Position numbers and translations under genes: made by a program. A stretch of DNA of 64,000 nucleotides, from NCBI GenBank assembly GCA_016710625.1, contig JADJVK010000053.1:124001-188000 (forward strand). Reading direction: 5' to 3'. The DNA is from Saprospiraceae bacterium (GTDB lineage Bacteria > Bacteroidota > Bacteroidia > Chitinophagales > Saprospiraceae). Positions 8,406 to 17,002 of the stretch are shown in pieces. How positions within the stretch are numbered: the first letter of the stretch is position 1; each line of letters begins with the position of its first letter. The notes below the pieces were generated by a model that saw only the letters and a list, made by a program, of their open reading frames with translations, was not told the origin of the DNA and ran no database searches.

Positions 8406-9059
8406 TTAGTCTTCCTCCGTCATTTCGTGAATAAAAGATAGATTGACACCACCATCGAAGATGGCAATAAGTGGAATGGACAATCCTAAAACTTCAGATT
8501 TTACATCTTCCGAAAATCTTTCGACCATTTGATATTTTCCATTTTCGTTCAAAAGATAATGGAAAACGTCTTGGTCTTCTGGAGAAACAATCCAGTATTC
8601 TTTTACTCCATGACTTTCGTAGTCGTTTAATTTTATTTCTTTATCAATTATATCGGAAGTGCTTGCCAAAACTTCTACTACAAAATCAGGAGCTGGGTAA
8701 TGGATGGTTTCTGAATTGATGAGTGCTGCTTTTTCACTTCCATAATAAGAAATGTCAGGCATAAAATCATTTTGAGTAAGAGAAACCAAGGCATCCACTT
8801 TTACCAAACCAGTTCTTGTATTTTGAATATAAGTTTTTATAATATTCAATAAATTTTTTAACGGAATACTATGTTTTAAATTTGGAGTTTGAGCGATAAC
8901 CTCACCATTGATGAATTCCATTCTATCGCCTAGCTTATAGGATGCATGAAATGATTTTCTTGATTCACTCATATTGGACATAATCATTCTTGTTTGTTCC
9001 ATCAATATATGCAATAATTTTTCGTTTCCCTTTTTTTGAACAGGTATCCCTTTTTCCAT
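8406..9059 (-). CDS. Uma2 family endonuclease-like protein (DUF820)
   Basis: A 217-residue protein of the Uma2/DUF820 family, a PD-(D/E)XK nuclease fold common in Bacteroidota and cyanobacteria but with no firmly assigned substrate. Seen: RMEFINGEVIAQTPN (early Glu), DFMPDISYYG (Asp), PAPDFVVEVLASTSD (core D and ExL) and the Lys in DKEIKLNDYESHGVKEYWIV. N-terminal residues 1-38 are a charged extension not usual for the family. It lies 87 bp downstream of the aminotransferase on the same strand; no toxin-antitoxin partner is seen. Confidence 0.85.
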   Translation of the reverse strand: MEKGIPVQKKGNEKLLHILMEQTRMIMSNMSESRKSFHASYKLGDRMEFINGEVIAQTPNLKHSIPLKNLLNIIKTYIQNTRTGLVKVDALVSLTQNDFMPDISYYGSEKAALINSETIHYPAPDFVVEVLASTSDIIDKEIKLNDYESHGVKEYWIVSPEDQDVFHYLLNENGKYQMVERFSEDVKSEVLGLSIPLIAIFDGGVNLSFIHEMTEED

Positions 9060-9146
9060 ATAGTAGGATGTTTACATAATTGATAAAGTGCAAAGTTAAA
9101 CTTTTTTGTATTTAGATTTTCAAAAATGTGGTAATTATTGTTGTAA

Positions 9147-10337
9147 TTACACTTTCACTTCATCCATTGCTGCCACTATAATGGCACAAGCTTCTTGAAT
9201 TATTTCTTCGGTGATTGTCAATGGCGGTGCAATTCTCAATGATTTATTATTAAAAAGAAACCAATCTATGATGACTCCTTTTTCTAAACATATTTGAATG
9301 ACTTTCTGTACTATTTCAAAATTTTCCAACTCCACAGCCATCATTAATCCCTTGTTTCTAATTTCTTTAATCAACGGGTGCTGCAATAATTGACGGAAAA
9401 GATTGGCTTTGGGTTGTACGGATTGATATAAAGTTTCTGATTGAATGATTTTTAAAGTGGCAAAAGCAGCAGCACAACTGACTGGATGCCCACCAAAAGT
9501 GGTAATATGACCCAATAATGGATTTTTTGAAAGCACTTGCATTATTTCCTTAGATGCTATAAAAGCACCAATTGGCATTCCTCCACCTAGCCCTTTTGCC
9601 AAAAGTAAAATATCTGGAATAACTTGATATTGCTCAAAAGCAAACATAGAGCCTGTTCGTCCACATCCCGTTTGTATTTCATCAAAAATCAATAATGTAT
9701 TTGTTTCTGAACATCTTTTTCTGACTGCGGCTAAATAATTTTCTTCGGGAAGATGGATTCCACTTTCTGCTTGTATGGGCTCGATGATAACAGCTGCTGT
9801 TTTTTGGGTTATTTTATCTAAATCTTCAAAATTATTGAAAGCTATAAAGTTGATGTCTGGCAAAAGTGGTCTGTAGGCTTGTGTGAAAAACGGGTCACTC
9901 ATTAAGCTTGCAGCTCCTTGAGTACTGCCATGGTACGAATTTTTTGCTGCGATTATTTCATATCTTCCAGTAAATCTTTTTGCAAGTTTCATCGCACCTT
10001 CCGTAGCTTCTGCACCAGAATTAGTAAAGTAAGCACTATTCAAATTAGTCGGAAGTAGTTCGGCTAAATAAGTTGCTAACGATACTTGAGGAGTCAGAAT
10101 ATATTCGCCATAAACCATGGTGTGTAAATATTTATCTACCTGATTTTTAATGGCTTCCACCACTTTCGGATGCCGATGACCCAAGCTGCTCACCCCGATG
10201 CCAGCAATAAGATCTAAGTATTTTTTTCCAGTATGATCATATAGATATAGCCCTTCGGCTCTTTCAATTTCCAACATTAGCGGAAACTCACTTGTTGGTG
10301 CCAAATGATCTAAAAAGAGTTGTCGAATATTAGGCAT
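9147..10337 (-). CDS. Class III PLP-dependent aminotransferase (ArgD/RocD-like)
   Basis: A 396-residue cytoplasmic aminotransferase of the acetylornithine/ornithine/4-aminobutyrate group. Seen: the glycine-rich PLP phosphate site TNSGAEATEGAMKLAK, FDEIQTGCGRTG with the PLP-binding Asp, and the Schiff-base lysine in LLAKGLGGGMPIGAF. DLIAGIGVSSLGHRHPKVVEAI is typical of the acetylornithine branch. No arginine biosynthesis gene is adjacent, so the substrate is left open. The ATG at 10337 is preferred to a TTG two codons upstream. It follows pepP by about 48 bp in an lspA-pepP-aminotransferase series. Confidence 0.85.
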   Translation of the reverse strand: MPNIRQLFLDHLAPTSEFPLMLEIERAEGLYLYDHTGKKYLDLIAGIGVSSLGHRHPKVVEAIKNQVDKYLHTMVYGEYILTPQVSLATYLAELLPTNLNSAYFTNSGAEATEGAMKLAKRFTGRYEIIAAKNSYHGSTQGAASLMSDPFFTQAYRPLLPDINFIAFNNFEDLDKITQKTAAVIIEPIQAESGIHLPEENYLAAVRKRCSETNTLLIFDEIQTGCGRTGSMFAFEQYQVIPDILLLAKGLGGGMPIGAFIASKEIMQVLSKNPLLGHITTFGGHPVSCAAAFATLKIIQSETLYQSVQPKANLFRQLLQHPLIKEIRNKGLMMAVELENFEIVQKVIQICLEKGVIIDWFLFNNKSLRIAPPLTITEEIIQEACAIIVAAMDEVKV

Positions 10338-10385
10338 AAACAAATATTGAAAAAATAATCGAAAATATTAGTAGTAAAAAATCAA

Positions 10386-11681
10386 CTATCCATTCATCCA
10401 ATCTTCTATTTCATCAGCTTCCAAAGGAATATTAGCCATTAAATCTAGAACACCATTTTCAGTAATCCACACATCGTTTTCTAAACGAATGCCAAATCCT
10501 TCTTCTGGAATATAAATTCCTGGCTCCACTGTGAATACCATCCCCAATTGGAAAGTAGCATATCGGTCCATCAAGTCATGAACATCCAAACCAAGATGGT
10601 GAGAAGTGCCGTGCATAAAATATTTTTTGTATGCTGGCCATTCTGGATCTTGTTTTTTGATATCTTCTTGGGTGATTAAGCCCAATGACAACAATTCTTG
10701 CTCCATGTGGTTGCCCACTTCTTTTTGATAATCCACCAAATTACTTCCTGGAACCAGCAATTTTTTTGCTGCTTTCATCACCCTCAAAACTGCATCATAA
10801 ACTGCTCTTTGTCTAGTGGTGAATTTACCATTTACAGGAATAGTTCTGGTGAGGTCGGCAGCATAGTTGGCATATTCAGCACCAAAATCTAAGAGCAATA
10901 AATCACCAGATTTGCACTCTAGATTATTTTGATTGTAATGTAAAACATTGGCATTATTTCCACTAGCTATTATAGGAGAATAAGCATGACCTGTTGCTCT
11001 GTTTTTTAGGAATTCATACATAATTTCAGCTTCCACTTCGTATTCCCAAATTCCTGGTTTTACAGTTTTCAGTACTCTTTTGAAAGCTTTTTCTGTAATA
11101 TCACAGGCTTTCTGTAACACTTCAATTTCTAAAGGAGTCGTGATCATTCTCAACCTTTTCATGATGGGTTGCGAACGAAGTAGGGTATGAGCAGGATATC
11201 TTTGTTGTATTTGGAGTGCCATCCTTCTTTCTCTCGTAATTACGTCAGTAACAAAACGATCATTTTCATTGATATTCAAATAAATGCCATCTGACAAGAG
11301 AATCATTTCATTCAAAACAGCATCCATATCTTCCACCCATAATACTTTCTCTATTCCAGAAGTAGCTTTTGCTTCTTCTTTGGTATATTTATGTCCTTCC
11401 CAGATAGCAATATGGTCATTCGTTTTGCGAACCATCAATACTTCTTTGAATCCTTGTTTCACACAATCTGGATATAATACCAATACAGATTCTTCTTGAT
11501 CAATACCACATAAATGAAAAAAATCAGAATTTTGGCGGAAAGGAAAAAACTGATCTCCACATCTTGGCATCATATCATTTGAATAAAAGATTGCGATAGT
11601 GTTTGGCTTCATTTCCTTAACGAATCGCTCTCTATTTTGAATGAATAATGCTGGGTTGAGCGGATGGTACTTGATATTCAT
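10386..11681 (-). CDS. pepP: Xaa-Pro aminopeptidase (aminopeptidase P)
   Basis: A 431-residue metalloaminopeptidase that removes an N-terminal residue preceding proline. The N-terminal AMP_N domain covers about 1-150 (MMPRCGDQFFPFRQNSDFFH). The pita-bread catalytic domain carries the metal ligands: Asp in LLLDFGAEY and AADLTRTIPV, His in HGTSHHLGLDVHD, Glu in FTVEPGIYIPEEG and Glu in IRLENDVWIT. All five ligands are present, so it should be active with Mn2+ or similar. The gene starts 33 bp after the lspA stop. Confidence 0.93.
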   Translation of the reverse strand: MNIKYHPLNPALFIQNRERFVKEMKPNTIAIFYSNDMMPRCGDQFFPFRQNSDFFHLCGIDQEESVLVLYPDCVKQGFKEVLMVRKTNDHIAIWEGHKYTKEEAKATSGIEKVLWVEDMDAVLNEMILLSDGIYLNINENDRFVTDVITRERRMALQIQQRYPAHTLLRSQPIMKRLRMITTPLEIEVLQKACDITEKAFKRVLKTVKPGIWEYEVEAEIMYEFLKNRATGHAYSPIIASGNNANVLHYNQNNLECKSGDLLLLDFGAEYANYAADLTRTIPVNGKFTTRQRAVYDAVLRVMKAAKKLLVPGSNLVDYQKEVGNHMEQELLSLGLITQEDIKKQDPEWPAYKKYFMHGTSHHLGLDVHDLMDRYATFQLGMVFTVEPGIYIPEEGFGIRLENDVWITENGVLDLMANIPLEADEIEDWMNG

Positions 11682-11714
11682 AAAAATAATATATCTGTGA
11701 ATTAATCTTTTTTA

Positions 11715-12414
11715 TTAGTCTATGGTAACTACTGTTTCTTCTGTTGTATCTTCTTGTGGTGTAATGACCGTTTCTTCTGTTTTAATCGTTTCAGTGGGTT
11801 GGTTAAAATATTTTCTAAAAAACAATAGTATGCAAATTACACCTGTAGTGATTGCAGAATCAGCTACATTAAAAACAGGTCTAAAAAAAATAAAAGGTTC
11901 TCCTCCCCAAATCGGAACCCAAGAAGGGATGATGCCTTCCATCAATGGAAAATAGAACATATCCACCACCTTGCCATGAAGAAAAGTGCCATATCCTTGA
12001 CCCATTTTTACCATCTGTGCCAAACCTCCGTGATAGGGAGATTCTGTAAAAATTAGTCCATAAAAAGCACTATCAATAATATTTACCTATGGCTCCAGCC
12101 AATATTAGGCTAAAACTCACGACCAAACCATTAGAGATGTTGGGCAATTTGACCAATTTAATGATATAAACACAAAGAAAAATTACTGCAAAAATACGGA
12201 AAAGACTCAAGGCCAATTTGCCATAATCTCCACCTAAAGAAAAGCCAAAAGCCATTCCATTGTTTTCAACAAAGTGAATCATTGCCCAATTTCGATCGAA
12301 TAATTTTATTTCTTCCCCATATTCCATATGAGTTTTTACCCAAATTTTCAACCATTGGTCAATAATTAAAATAAACACGACTACAGCAATTGCTAATATA
12401 CCTTTCTTGCTCAA
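11715..12414 (-). CDS. lspA: Lipoprotein signal peptidase, split by a +1 frameshift
   Basis: LspA cuts the signal peptide from diacylglyceryl-prolipoproteins in the inner membrane. The first frame (12414-12073) gives membrane segment 1 (IAVVVFILIIDQWLKIWV), the FVENNGMAFGFSLG motif and further membrane segments, and ends ...LAGAIGKYY. The second frame resumes with IIDSAFYG and carries FNVADSAITTG. Removing one base from the TTT at 12082-12084 restores LAGAIGNIIDSAFYG and a 232-residue protein with both catalytic Asp (GNIID and NVAD). It has an acidic C-terminal tail longer than usual. LspA is normally needed for growth and lipoproteins are encoded here, so the break is probably a sequencing error. 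Lgt, the preceding enzyme, is at 43541-44707. Confidence 0.88.
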
Positions 12415-12433
12415 TTGACTTAATTTTAAGTTG

Positions 12434-12441
12434 CAAATTTA
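12434..12441 (-). promoter_or_regulatory. -7 promoter element of lspA
   Basis: The minus strand reads TAAATTTG, an exact TAnnTTTG match 20 bp upstream of the lspA ATG. It suggests that the lspA-pepP-aminotransferase series starts here. Confidence 0.5.
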
Positions 12442-12496
12442 ATGAATGATGATGAATTATATTGGTTTTAACGACATATACTGCTCATATATTCGA

Positions 12497-13267
12497 TTAT
12501 TCACTCAAAAATTCATCCACTATTTCAAATAATTCTTTTGGTTTGTCAGCATGCACCCAATGCCCAGCATCATCAATAGTGATTATTTTGCTATTCGGAA
12601 ATAATTCTTGGATATGCTGAAAATCACTATCTAAAACGTAATCGGAATTACTTCCTCTAATAAAAAGTGCTGGATGCTCATTTTGCGATTCTATACTTAT
12701 GTTATCTAAAATATTGTCGTAATTTTGAATTAAATTGTTCAAATTCATTTTCCATTCAAAACCACCTTCCTTTTTTCTAGAGAGATTTTTCAATAAAAAC
12801 TGTACCGTACCTACCTCATTTAATAAATTCATAAGGTGATCTTCAGCGGATTTTCTATCTGCTAAAGTTGTTAAATCTAAACTAGATAAAGCATGGAGAA
12901 TTGCCTCATGCCCCCCTTTGTAAGATTTTGGTGCGATATCCACCACAATCATTTTATCCACCATTTCAGGATAGGTTAGAGCAAATTTCATAACCGTTTT
13001 TCCACCCATAGAATGCCCAAGTAGGTGAGATTTGTAAATCCAATGCTGCTCCATGAAGTCTTTTAGATCTTCTGCCAGCACTTGATAATCAAATAAACCA
13101 TCCATATGTGGAGAGCGACCATGATTACGGAGATCAAGGATAAAAACAGAATATTTTTCGGCAAACGACTTTGCCAAAGTCTGCCAATTATCCAATGTTC
13201 CGAATAATCCATGAACAATTATAAGTGGTGGTCCTTGTCCAAAAGACTTATAATTGAGTTCGATCAT
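12497..13267 (-). CDS. Alpha/beta-fold hydrolase (YbfF-like esterase)
   Basis: A 256-residue cytoplasmic serine hydrolase. The oxyanion-hole motif HGLFGTLDNW lies near residue 19, the nucleophile elbow GHSMGG near 90, and the catalytic His in DAGHWVHADKP near 237; an Asp in the SNSDYVLDSDFQ region may be the third triad member. LRNHGRSPH and VVDIAPKSY match the YbfF group of acyl-CoA/short-chain esterases. It starts 12 bp after hemD, so it is probably co-transcribed. Natural substrate unknown. Confidence 0.88.
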   Translation of the reverse strand: MIELNYKSFGQGPPLIIVHGLFGTLDNWQTLAKSFAEKYSVFILDLRNHGRSPHMDGLFDYQVLAEDLKDFMEQHWIYKSHLLGHSMGGKTVMKFALTYPEMVDKMIVVDIAPKSYKGGHEAILHALSSLDLTTLADRKSAEDHLMNLLNEVGTVQFLLKNLSRKKEGGFEWKMNLNNLIQNYDNILDNISIESQNEHPALFIRGSNSDYVLDSDFQHIQELFPNSKIITIDDAGHWVHADKPKELFEIVDEFLSE

Positions 13268-13279
13268 TTCAGTTTTGAA

Positions 13280-14059
13280 TTACTTATTGGACATTAGAAT
13301 ATACTTCTCTAAAGCCATTGGCATAGAAGGAATTTCTGGTGTAGGAGCCAAAATATCAACATTTAGACCTCTTTCTAATACTGCTTTATTCGTAGTATTT
13401 CCAAAAACTGCAATTCTAGTATCGTTTTGCTTGAAGTCTGGAAAATTTTCGTACAAAGATTTGATATCTAAGGCACTAAAAAATACCAATACATCATAAG
13501 TAATATCAGATAAATCGGATAGATCACTACTGACTGTTCGATACATTACAGCTTCTTGATAGTTTATATTGGCTTCTTTCAGATAATTGGTAATTTCTGG
13601 ACTACCAATATTAGAACAAGGAAACAAAAAAGTTTCTTTGTCTTTATGTTTGTTAAAATAAGGAGCGAGATCTTGAATGACTTTTGTTCCGTTGAATACT
13701 TTGCGTTTTCTGAAAAGAATAAACTTTTGCAGATAATTTGCAATATTTTCAGTTAAACAAAAATACTTAGTTTCTTGAGATACTTTAATTCTCATTTCTT
13801 CACACAATCTAAAGAAATGATCTACGGAATTTTTGCTATTTAATATCACAGAAGAATATTCCTCTGGATATACTTTTTGTTTTCTAAATTCCTTAGCGGA
13901 AAGGCCTTCCACTTGTATGAAAGATCTAAAATCAATTTGCAAACCATATTTTTGTTCTAAATCATAATATGGCGACTTTTGTACTGGTTTAGGTTGAGAG
14001 ATTAAAATACTCTTCACCATTTTCAAACTTACTCCCTGAGCTATACTATCTGCGGTCAT
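13280..14059 (-). CDS. hemD: Uroporphyrinogen-III synthase
   Basis: A 259-residue enzyme that closes and inverts ring D of hydroxymethylbilane to give uroporphyrinogen III for heme synthesis. The family is weakly conserved; recognisable parts are KSILISQPKP at the start of the domain, SFIQVEGLSAKEFRKQKV, VILNSKNSVDHFFRLCEE, VFNGTKVIQDLAPYF, FLFPCSNIGSPEI and VLVFFSALDIKSLYENFPDF. The first 13 residues (to LKM) may not be translated: an internal ATG at 14020 also fits. In this phylum hemD is often next to DUF4271, as here. The operon is DUF1573-DUF4271-hemD-hydrolase. Confidence 0.85.
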   Translation of the reverse strand: MTADSIAQGVSLKMVKSILISQPKPVQKSPYYDLEQKYGLQIDFRSFIQVEGLSAKEFRKQKVYPEEYSSVILNSKNSVDHFFRLCEEMRIKVSQETKYFCLTENIANYLQKFILFRKRKVFNGTKVIQDLAPYFNKHKDKETFLFPCSNIGSPEITNYLKEANINYQEAVMYRTVSSDLSDLSDITYDVLVFFSALDIKSLYENFPDFKQNDTRIAVFGNTTNKAVLERGLNVDILAPTPEIPSMPMALEKYILMSNK

Positions 14060-14111
14060 TCAGCTAAATATTATTATTAATTGTTTGTGTTTTTTAATAA
14101 TTTTTATTTTG

Positions 14112-15098
14112 TTACAGTTTTAAACCCGTTTGTAACATAATTGTTTTTAACAATATAATAAAAGGTGCTATTTCCAAAGTGCAAAGATATACTAAAAAAT
14201 GTAATTTATGAAGTATAACATTTGAACCTGCTACAAAAAGACTCCTGATATATCTAAAAACGTAAACTATTCCTATTAAAATAACAGTTCCAATAATGCA
14301 ACTGAGTGTATTGGTTGGGTTTATATAAGCTATAATTAAATTGGCTGGAACTAGTAATATTCCCAATACTATCCCAAAAACTACCATCGTAAACTGATAA
14401 AGGTTGCTTTCTTTTCTGATGGGGAATATTGCTCCAGCTACTGTTACTAACAAATGTTTGATTGAAAAAACAGCAATAGATGCTGTGATACAAAGTATTA
14501 ACGTCGTAAATTGACTATTATTGAATAAATAATTATAGTGACTTGCTGTTAAAAAAACTAATATCCCGATATTGACCATAAACATGAAATACAGGATAAA
14601 ATAAAAAATTGCATTCACACTTGCATACTCTCTATATAATTGTCTTAACAAATTGTCATTAAAAAAAGCTTGGAATATTCTGGACACAAAACTTCTACTC
14701 AGCGTAATCAACACCGTAATAGTCAACATCATGAATAAAATTACCCAAAAAATAAAATTCTTTGGATTTCCACTTAACTTGATATTAGCAAATGGATTTA
14801 ATCTTTCTGAAATCGGTTTGGAAGGGGCAGCAATGACATTGCTTTTCTCTCCTTTCGAAATATGAACTACATTAAATGGGTTATTATTAATCGTTGGTTT
14901 TGAAGTGTCTGAGTTCGTTCCTTCTTTTTTTATATCAAAAGGATTCTCAGAATTATTGTTATTTGTTGGTTCTACATTGGTTTGTTGTGGTAATCTATTT
15001 TTCAATTCAAAAGGGTTTCCGCTTTGCTGTGCAAATAGATTATTTAAAACCAATAGTACGATGACAATGGAAAAAATATGAGAGAAACCCTTAATCAT
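14112..15098 (-). CDS. DUF4271 membrane protein
   Basis: A 328-residue protein with a signal segment, a long polar Asn/Pro/Ser-rich part (about 25-105: repeated NPF and NN motifs such as SGNPFELKNRLPQQ), then about seven membrane helices beginning NFIFWVILFMMLTITVLITL. DUF4271 is a Bacteroidota family of unknown function commonly beside hemD. The start ATG overlaps the DUF1573 stop by one base, so translation is likely coupled. Three NPF(D/E/N) units in the N-terminal part are unusual and may be docking repeats. Confidence 0.82.
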   Translation of the reverse strand: MIKGFSHIFSIVIVLLVLNNLFAQQSGNPFELKNRLPQQTNVEPTNNNNSENPFDIKKEGTNSDTSKPTINNNPFNVVHISKGEKSNVIAAPSKPISERLNPFANIKLSGNPKNFIFWVILFMMLTITVLITLSRSFVSRIFQAFFNDNLLRQLYREYASVNAIFYFILYFMFMVNIGILVFLTASHYNYLFNNSQFTTLILCITASIAVFSIKHLLVTVAGAIFPIRKESNLYQFTMVVFGIVLGILLVPANLIIAYINPTNTLSCIIGTVILIGIVYVFRYIRSLFVAGSNVILHKLHFLVYLCTLEIAPFIILLKTIMLQTGLKL

Positions 15099-15625
15099 TA
15101 ATTGTTTTTATTCTTAGCTACTACTTTGCCACTGATGATTACTAAAATTGGTTCACTTTCTAAGTTAGTTGTTACTTTCACTGATTTTGAAAAGTCTCCT
15201 TCAGAAGCCGCATCATAAGTAGCTTTGAAAGTTGCTGTTTTGCCAGGAGGTATGGGTTCTTTGCTATAGTCGGTTGTAGTACATCCACATCCTCCTTTTA
15301 CCTCTTTTAATACTATTGGTACATTAGCATTGTTTGTCACAGTAAAGGTTGCAGATTTTGGAACGCCTTGAGTAAGTGTACCCATATTATTGTTAAAAGG
15401 CTCAACTTTTACACTATTAATATTTGAAACTTCTTTTGACGAAGTAGTTGGTTGTGGCAAAGATGCGGCTGGCACTATTTCTTTAGTTGATTTTTTCTTC
15501 TTCTTAGAAGTAGTACTTTTCTTAGCTACTTTTTTACTAGGTGTATTCTGTCCATTAACGGAAGGAGTAGAAACAAAAAATGACAAAAAAGATAATAAAA
15601 AGATAATTCTTAGTAAATTCACCAT
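15098..15625 (-). CDS. DUF1573 domain protein, secreted
   Basis: A 175-residue exported protein. Signal peptide LLRIIFLLSFLSFFVSTPSVNGQ, then a lysine/serine-rich linker (KKVAKKSTTSKKKKKS), then a DUF1573 Ig-like domain (about 80-170: GTLTQGVPKSATFTVTNNAN, VKGGCGCTTTDYS, IPPGKTATFKATYD). The GGCGCT motif is typical of DUF1573. The ATG at 15625 is preferred to a TTG three codons upstream. First gene of the four-gene run ending in the hydrolase. Function of the family is unknown. Confidence 0.85.
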   Translation of the reverse strand: MVNLLRIIFLLSFLSFFVSTPSVNGQNTPSKKVAKKSTTSKKKKKSTKEIVPAASLPQPTTSSKEVSNINSVKVEPFNNNMGTLTQGVPKSATFTVTNNANVPIVLKEVKGGCGCTTTDYSKEPIPPGKTATFKATYDAASEGDFSKSVKVTTNLESEPILVIISGKVVAKNKNN

Positions 15626-15673
15626 CTTATTCAACGTTTTTATATTTTGTCGATTGAATTTTCAAAATTTCCG

Positions 15674-15681
15674 CAAAGATA
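15674..15681 (-). promoter_or_regulatory. -7 promoter element of the DUF1573-hemD operon
   Basis: The minus strand reads TATCTTTG, an exact TAnnTTTG match about 49 bp upstream of the DUF1573 ATG. Confidence 0.5.
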
Positions 15682-15702
15682 AGAATAAAAATTAAAACTA
15701 TT

Positions 15703-16050
15703 GTGAATAATAATATTACTCAGCAAACGACGGATCTGATTAAACAGGATTTTGAATTATCACAAATCAATAAGGATGGTACTGTAACTGAAGAACAATT
15801 ATTAGACGCCTTAGCTAATGATATTGCTTATTTGATTGAAAATCAATTAGAACCATTTTTGAATTTAATGTATAGACTGGATGTTGACGAAAGGCAAATA
15901 GAAATAGCCCTGATGCCAGGTGCAGCAGAACCAGCAAATATTCTCTTAGCAAAATTAATCATTGAAAGGCAAAAAAAAAGGATAATTACTAAGATGAATT
16001 ATAAACAACCCATCATTACAGACAAAGATTTCCAAGATTTGAAGTTTTAA
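15703..16050 (+). CDS. Conserved hypothetical protein, GTG start
   Basis: A 115-residue soluble, acidic, largely helical protein; no domain recognised. The start is GTG (no ATG is available before conserved-looking sequence, NNNITQQTTDLIKQDFELSQ). The centre, LLDALANDIAYLIENQLEPFLNLMYRLDVDER, and the end, AEPANILLAKLIIERQKKRI, suggest two amphipathic helices. It lies 40 bp upstream of the TIGR01777 gene and may be co-transcribed with it and xerD. I have no basis for a function. Confidence 0.65.
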   Translation: MNNNITQQTTDLIKQDFELSQINKDGTVTEEQLLDALANDIAYLIENQLEPFLNLMYRLDVDERQIEIALMPGAAEPANILLAKLIIERQKKRIITKMNYKQPIITDKDFQDLKF

Positions 16051-16090
16051 ACAGTATGGATTTTTAATTGTTTTACTCAAAATATGCTTC

Positions 16091-17002
16091 ATGAAAGTTT
16101 TAATTGCTGGTGGTGCTGGTCTCTTGGGAAATAGGCTAAGTGAGTATTTGACAAAAGGTGGATATAGTGTTGTTCATTTGAGTAGAAATCCGCAGCCAGA
16201 TTCCAAGTATCCAACATTTCATTGGGATGTCGAAAAAAAAATAATCGATACTTCTGTTTTCAATGATGTTGATTTTGTGATTAACCTAGCTGGAGAGGGA
16301 ATTGCCAATAAGAAATGGACAAAAGCACAAAAGGAAAAAATTATCTCCAGTAGGGTGGAGAGTAATCAGCTACTAAAAGCTACTTTTATCGAAAACAATT
16401 TTTTACCAAAAAAATATATTTCTGCTGCTGCCATAGGTTATTATGGTAATAGCGACACAATCGAATTTGATGAAAATTCAAAACCCGCTTCATCAGGTTT
16501 TTTACCAGAATGTTGCCAAATATGGGAGAATGCCATTCAAGACATGCAAAGCATAGGTATTCCAACAGCATGGATCAGAATAGGAATTGTGTTATCAACC
16601 CAAGGAGGAGCTTTACAAAAAATGCTGCAAACTGCAAAATTAGGCTTAAATACATATTTTGGAAACGGAAAACAAACCAGTTCTTGGATTCATATTGATG
16701 ATTTATGTAAAATATTTTTGCATTTACTCGAAAATGAAAAAGCAATCGGAGTATATAATGGTTGTTCGCCAGCCCCAGTAAGTAATTATCAGATGTCAAA
16801 AGTAATTGCCAAGGAAATAAGCCCGATATCTTTTGTTTTGCCTCTACCAGCTTTTCTTTTAAAAATTATTTTTGGTGAAATGTCAGCTCTTTTATTGGAT
16901 AGCACAAAAGTTTTTCCCAAAAAATTGATTTCAGAAAGCTTTATCTTTGAGTACACAGCGTTAGAAAAAGCCATTAGAGATTTATGGAAAAGGAAAATAT
17001 GA
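16091..17002 (+). CDS. TIGR01777 family NAD(P)-dependent epimerase-like oxidoreductase
   Basis: A 303-residue short-chain dehydrogenase/epimerase-fold protein of the YfcH/TIGR01777 group. Seen: the N-terminal nucleotide-binding loop GGAGLLGNRL, FVINLAGEGIANKKWTKAQK, the catalytic-type SAAAIGYYG, and a C-terminal DUF1731-like end (LPLPAFLLKIIFGEMSALLLDS). Substrate unknown. Its stop overlaps the xerD start in an ATGA, so the two are probably translationally coupled. Confidence 0.88.
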   Translation: MKVLIAGGAGLLGNRLSEYLTKGGYSVVHLSRNPQPDSKYPTFHWDVEKKIIDTSVFNDVDFVINLAGEGIANKKWTKAQKEKIISSRVESNQLLKATFIENNFLPKKYISAAAIGYYGNSDTIEFDENSKPASSGFLPECCQIWENAIQDMQSIGIPTAWIRIGIVLSTQGGALQKMLQTAKLGLNTYFGNGKQTSSWIHIDDLCKIFLHLLENEKAIGVYNGCSPAPVSNYQMSKVIAKEISPISFVLPLPAFLLKIIFGEMSALLLDSTKVFPKKLISESFIFEYTALEKAIRDLWKRKI

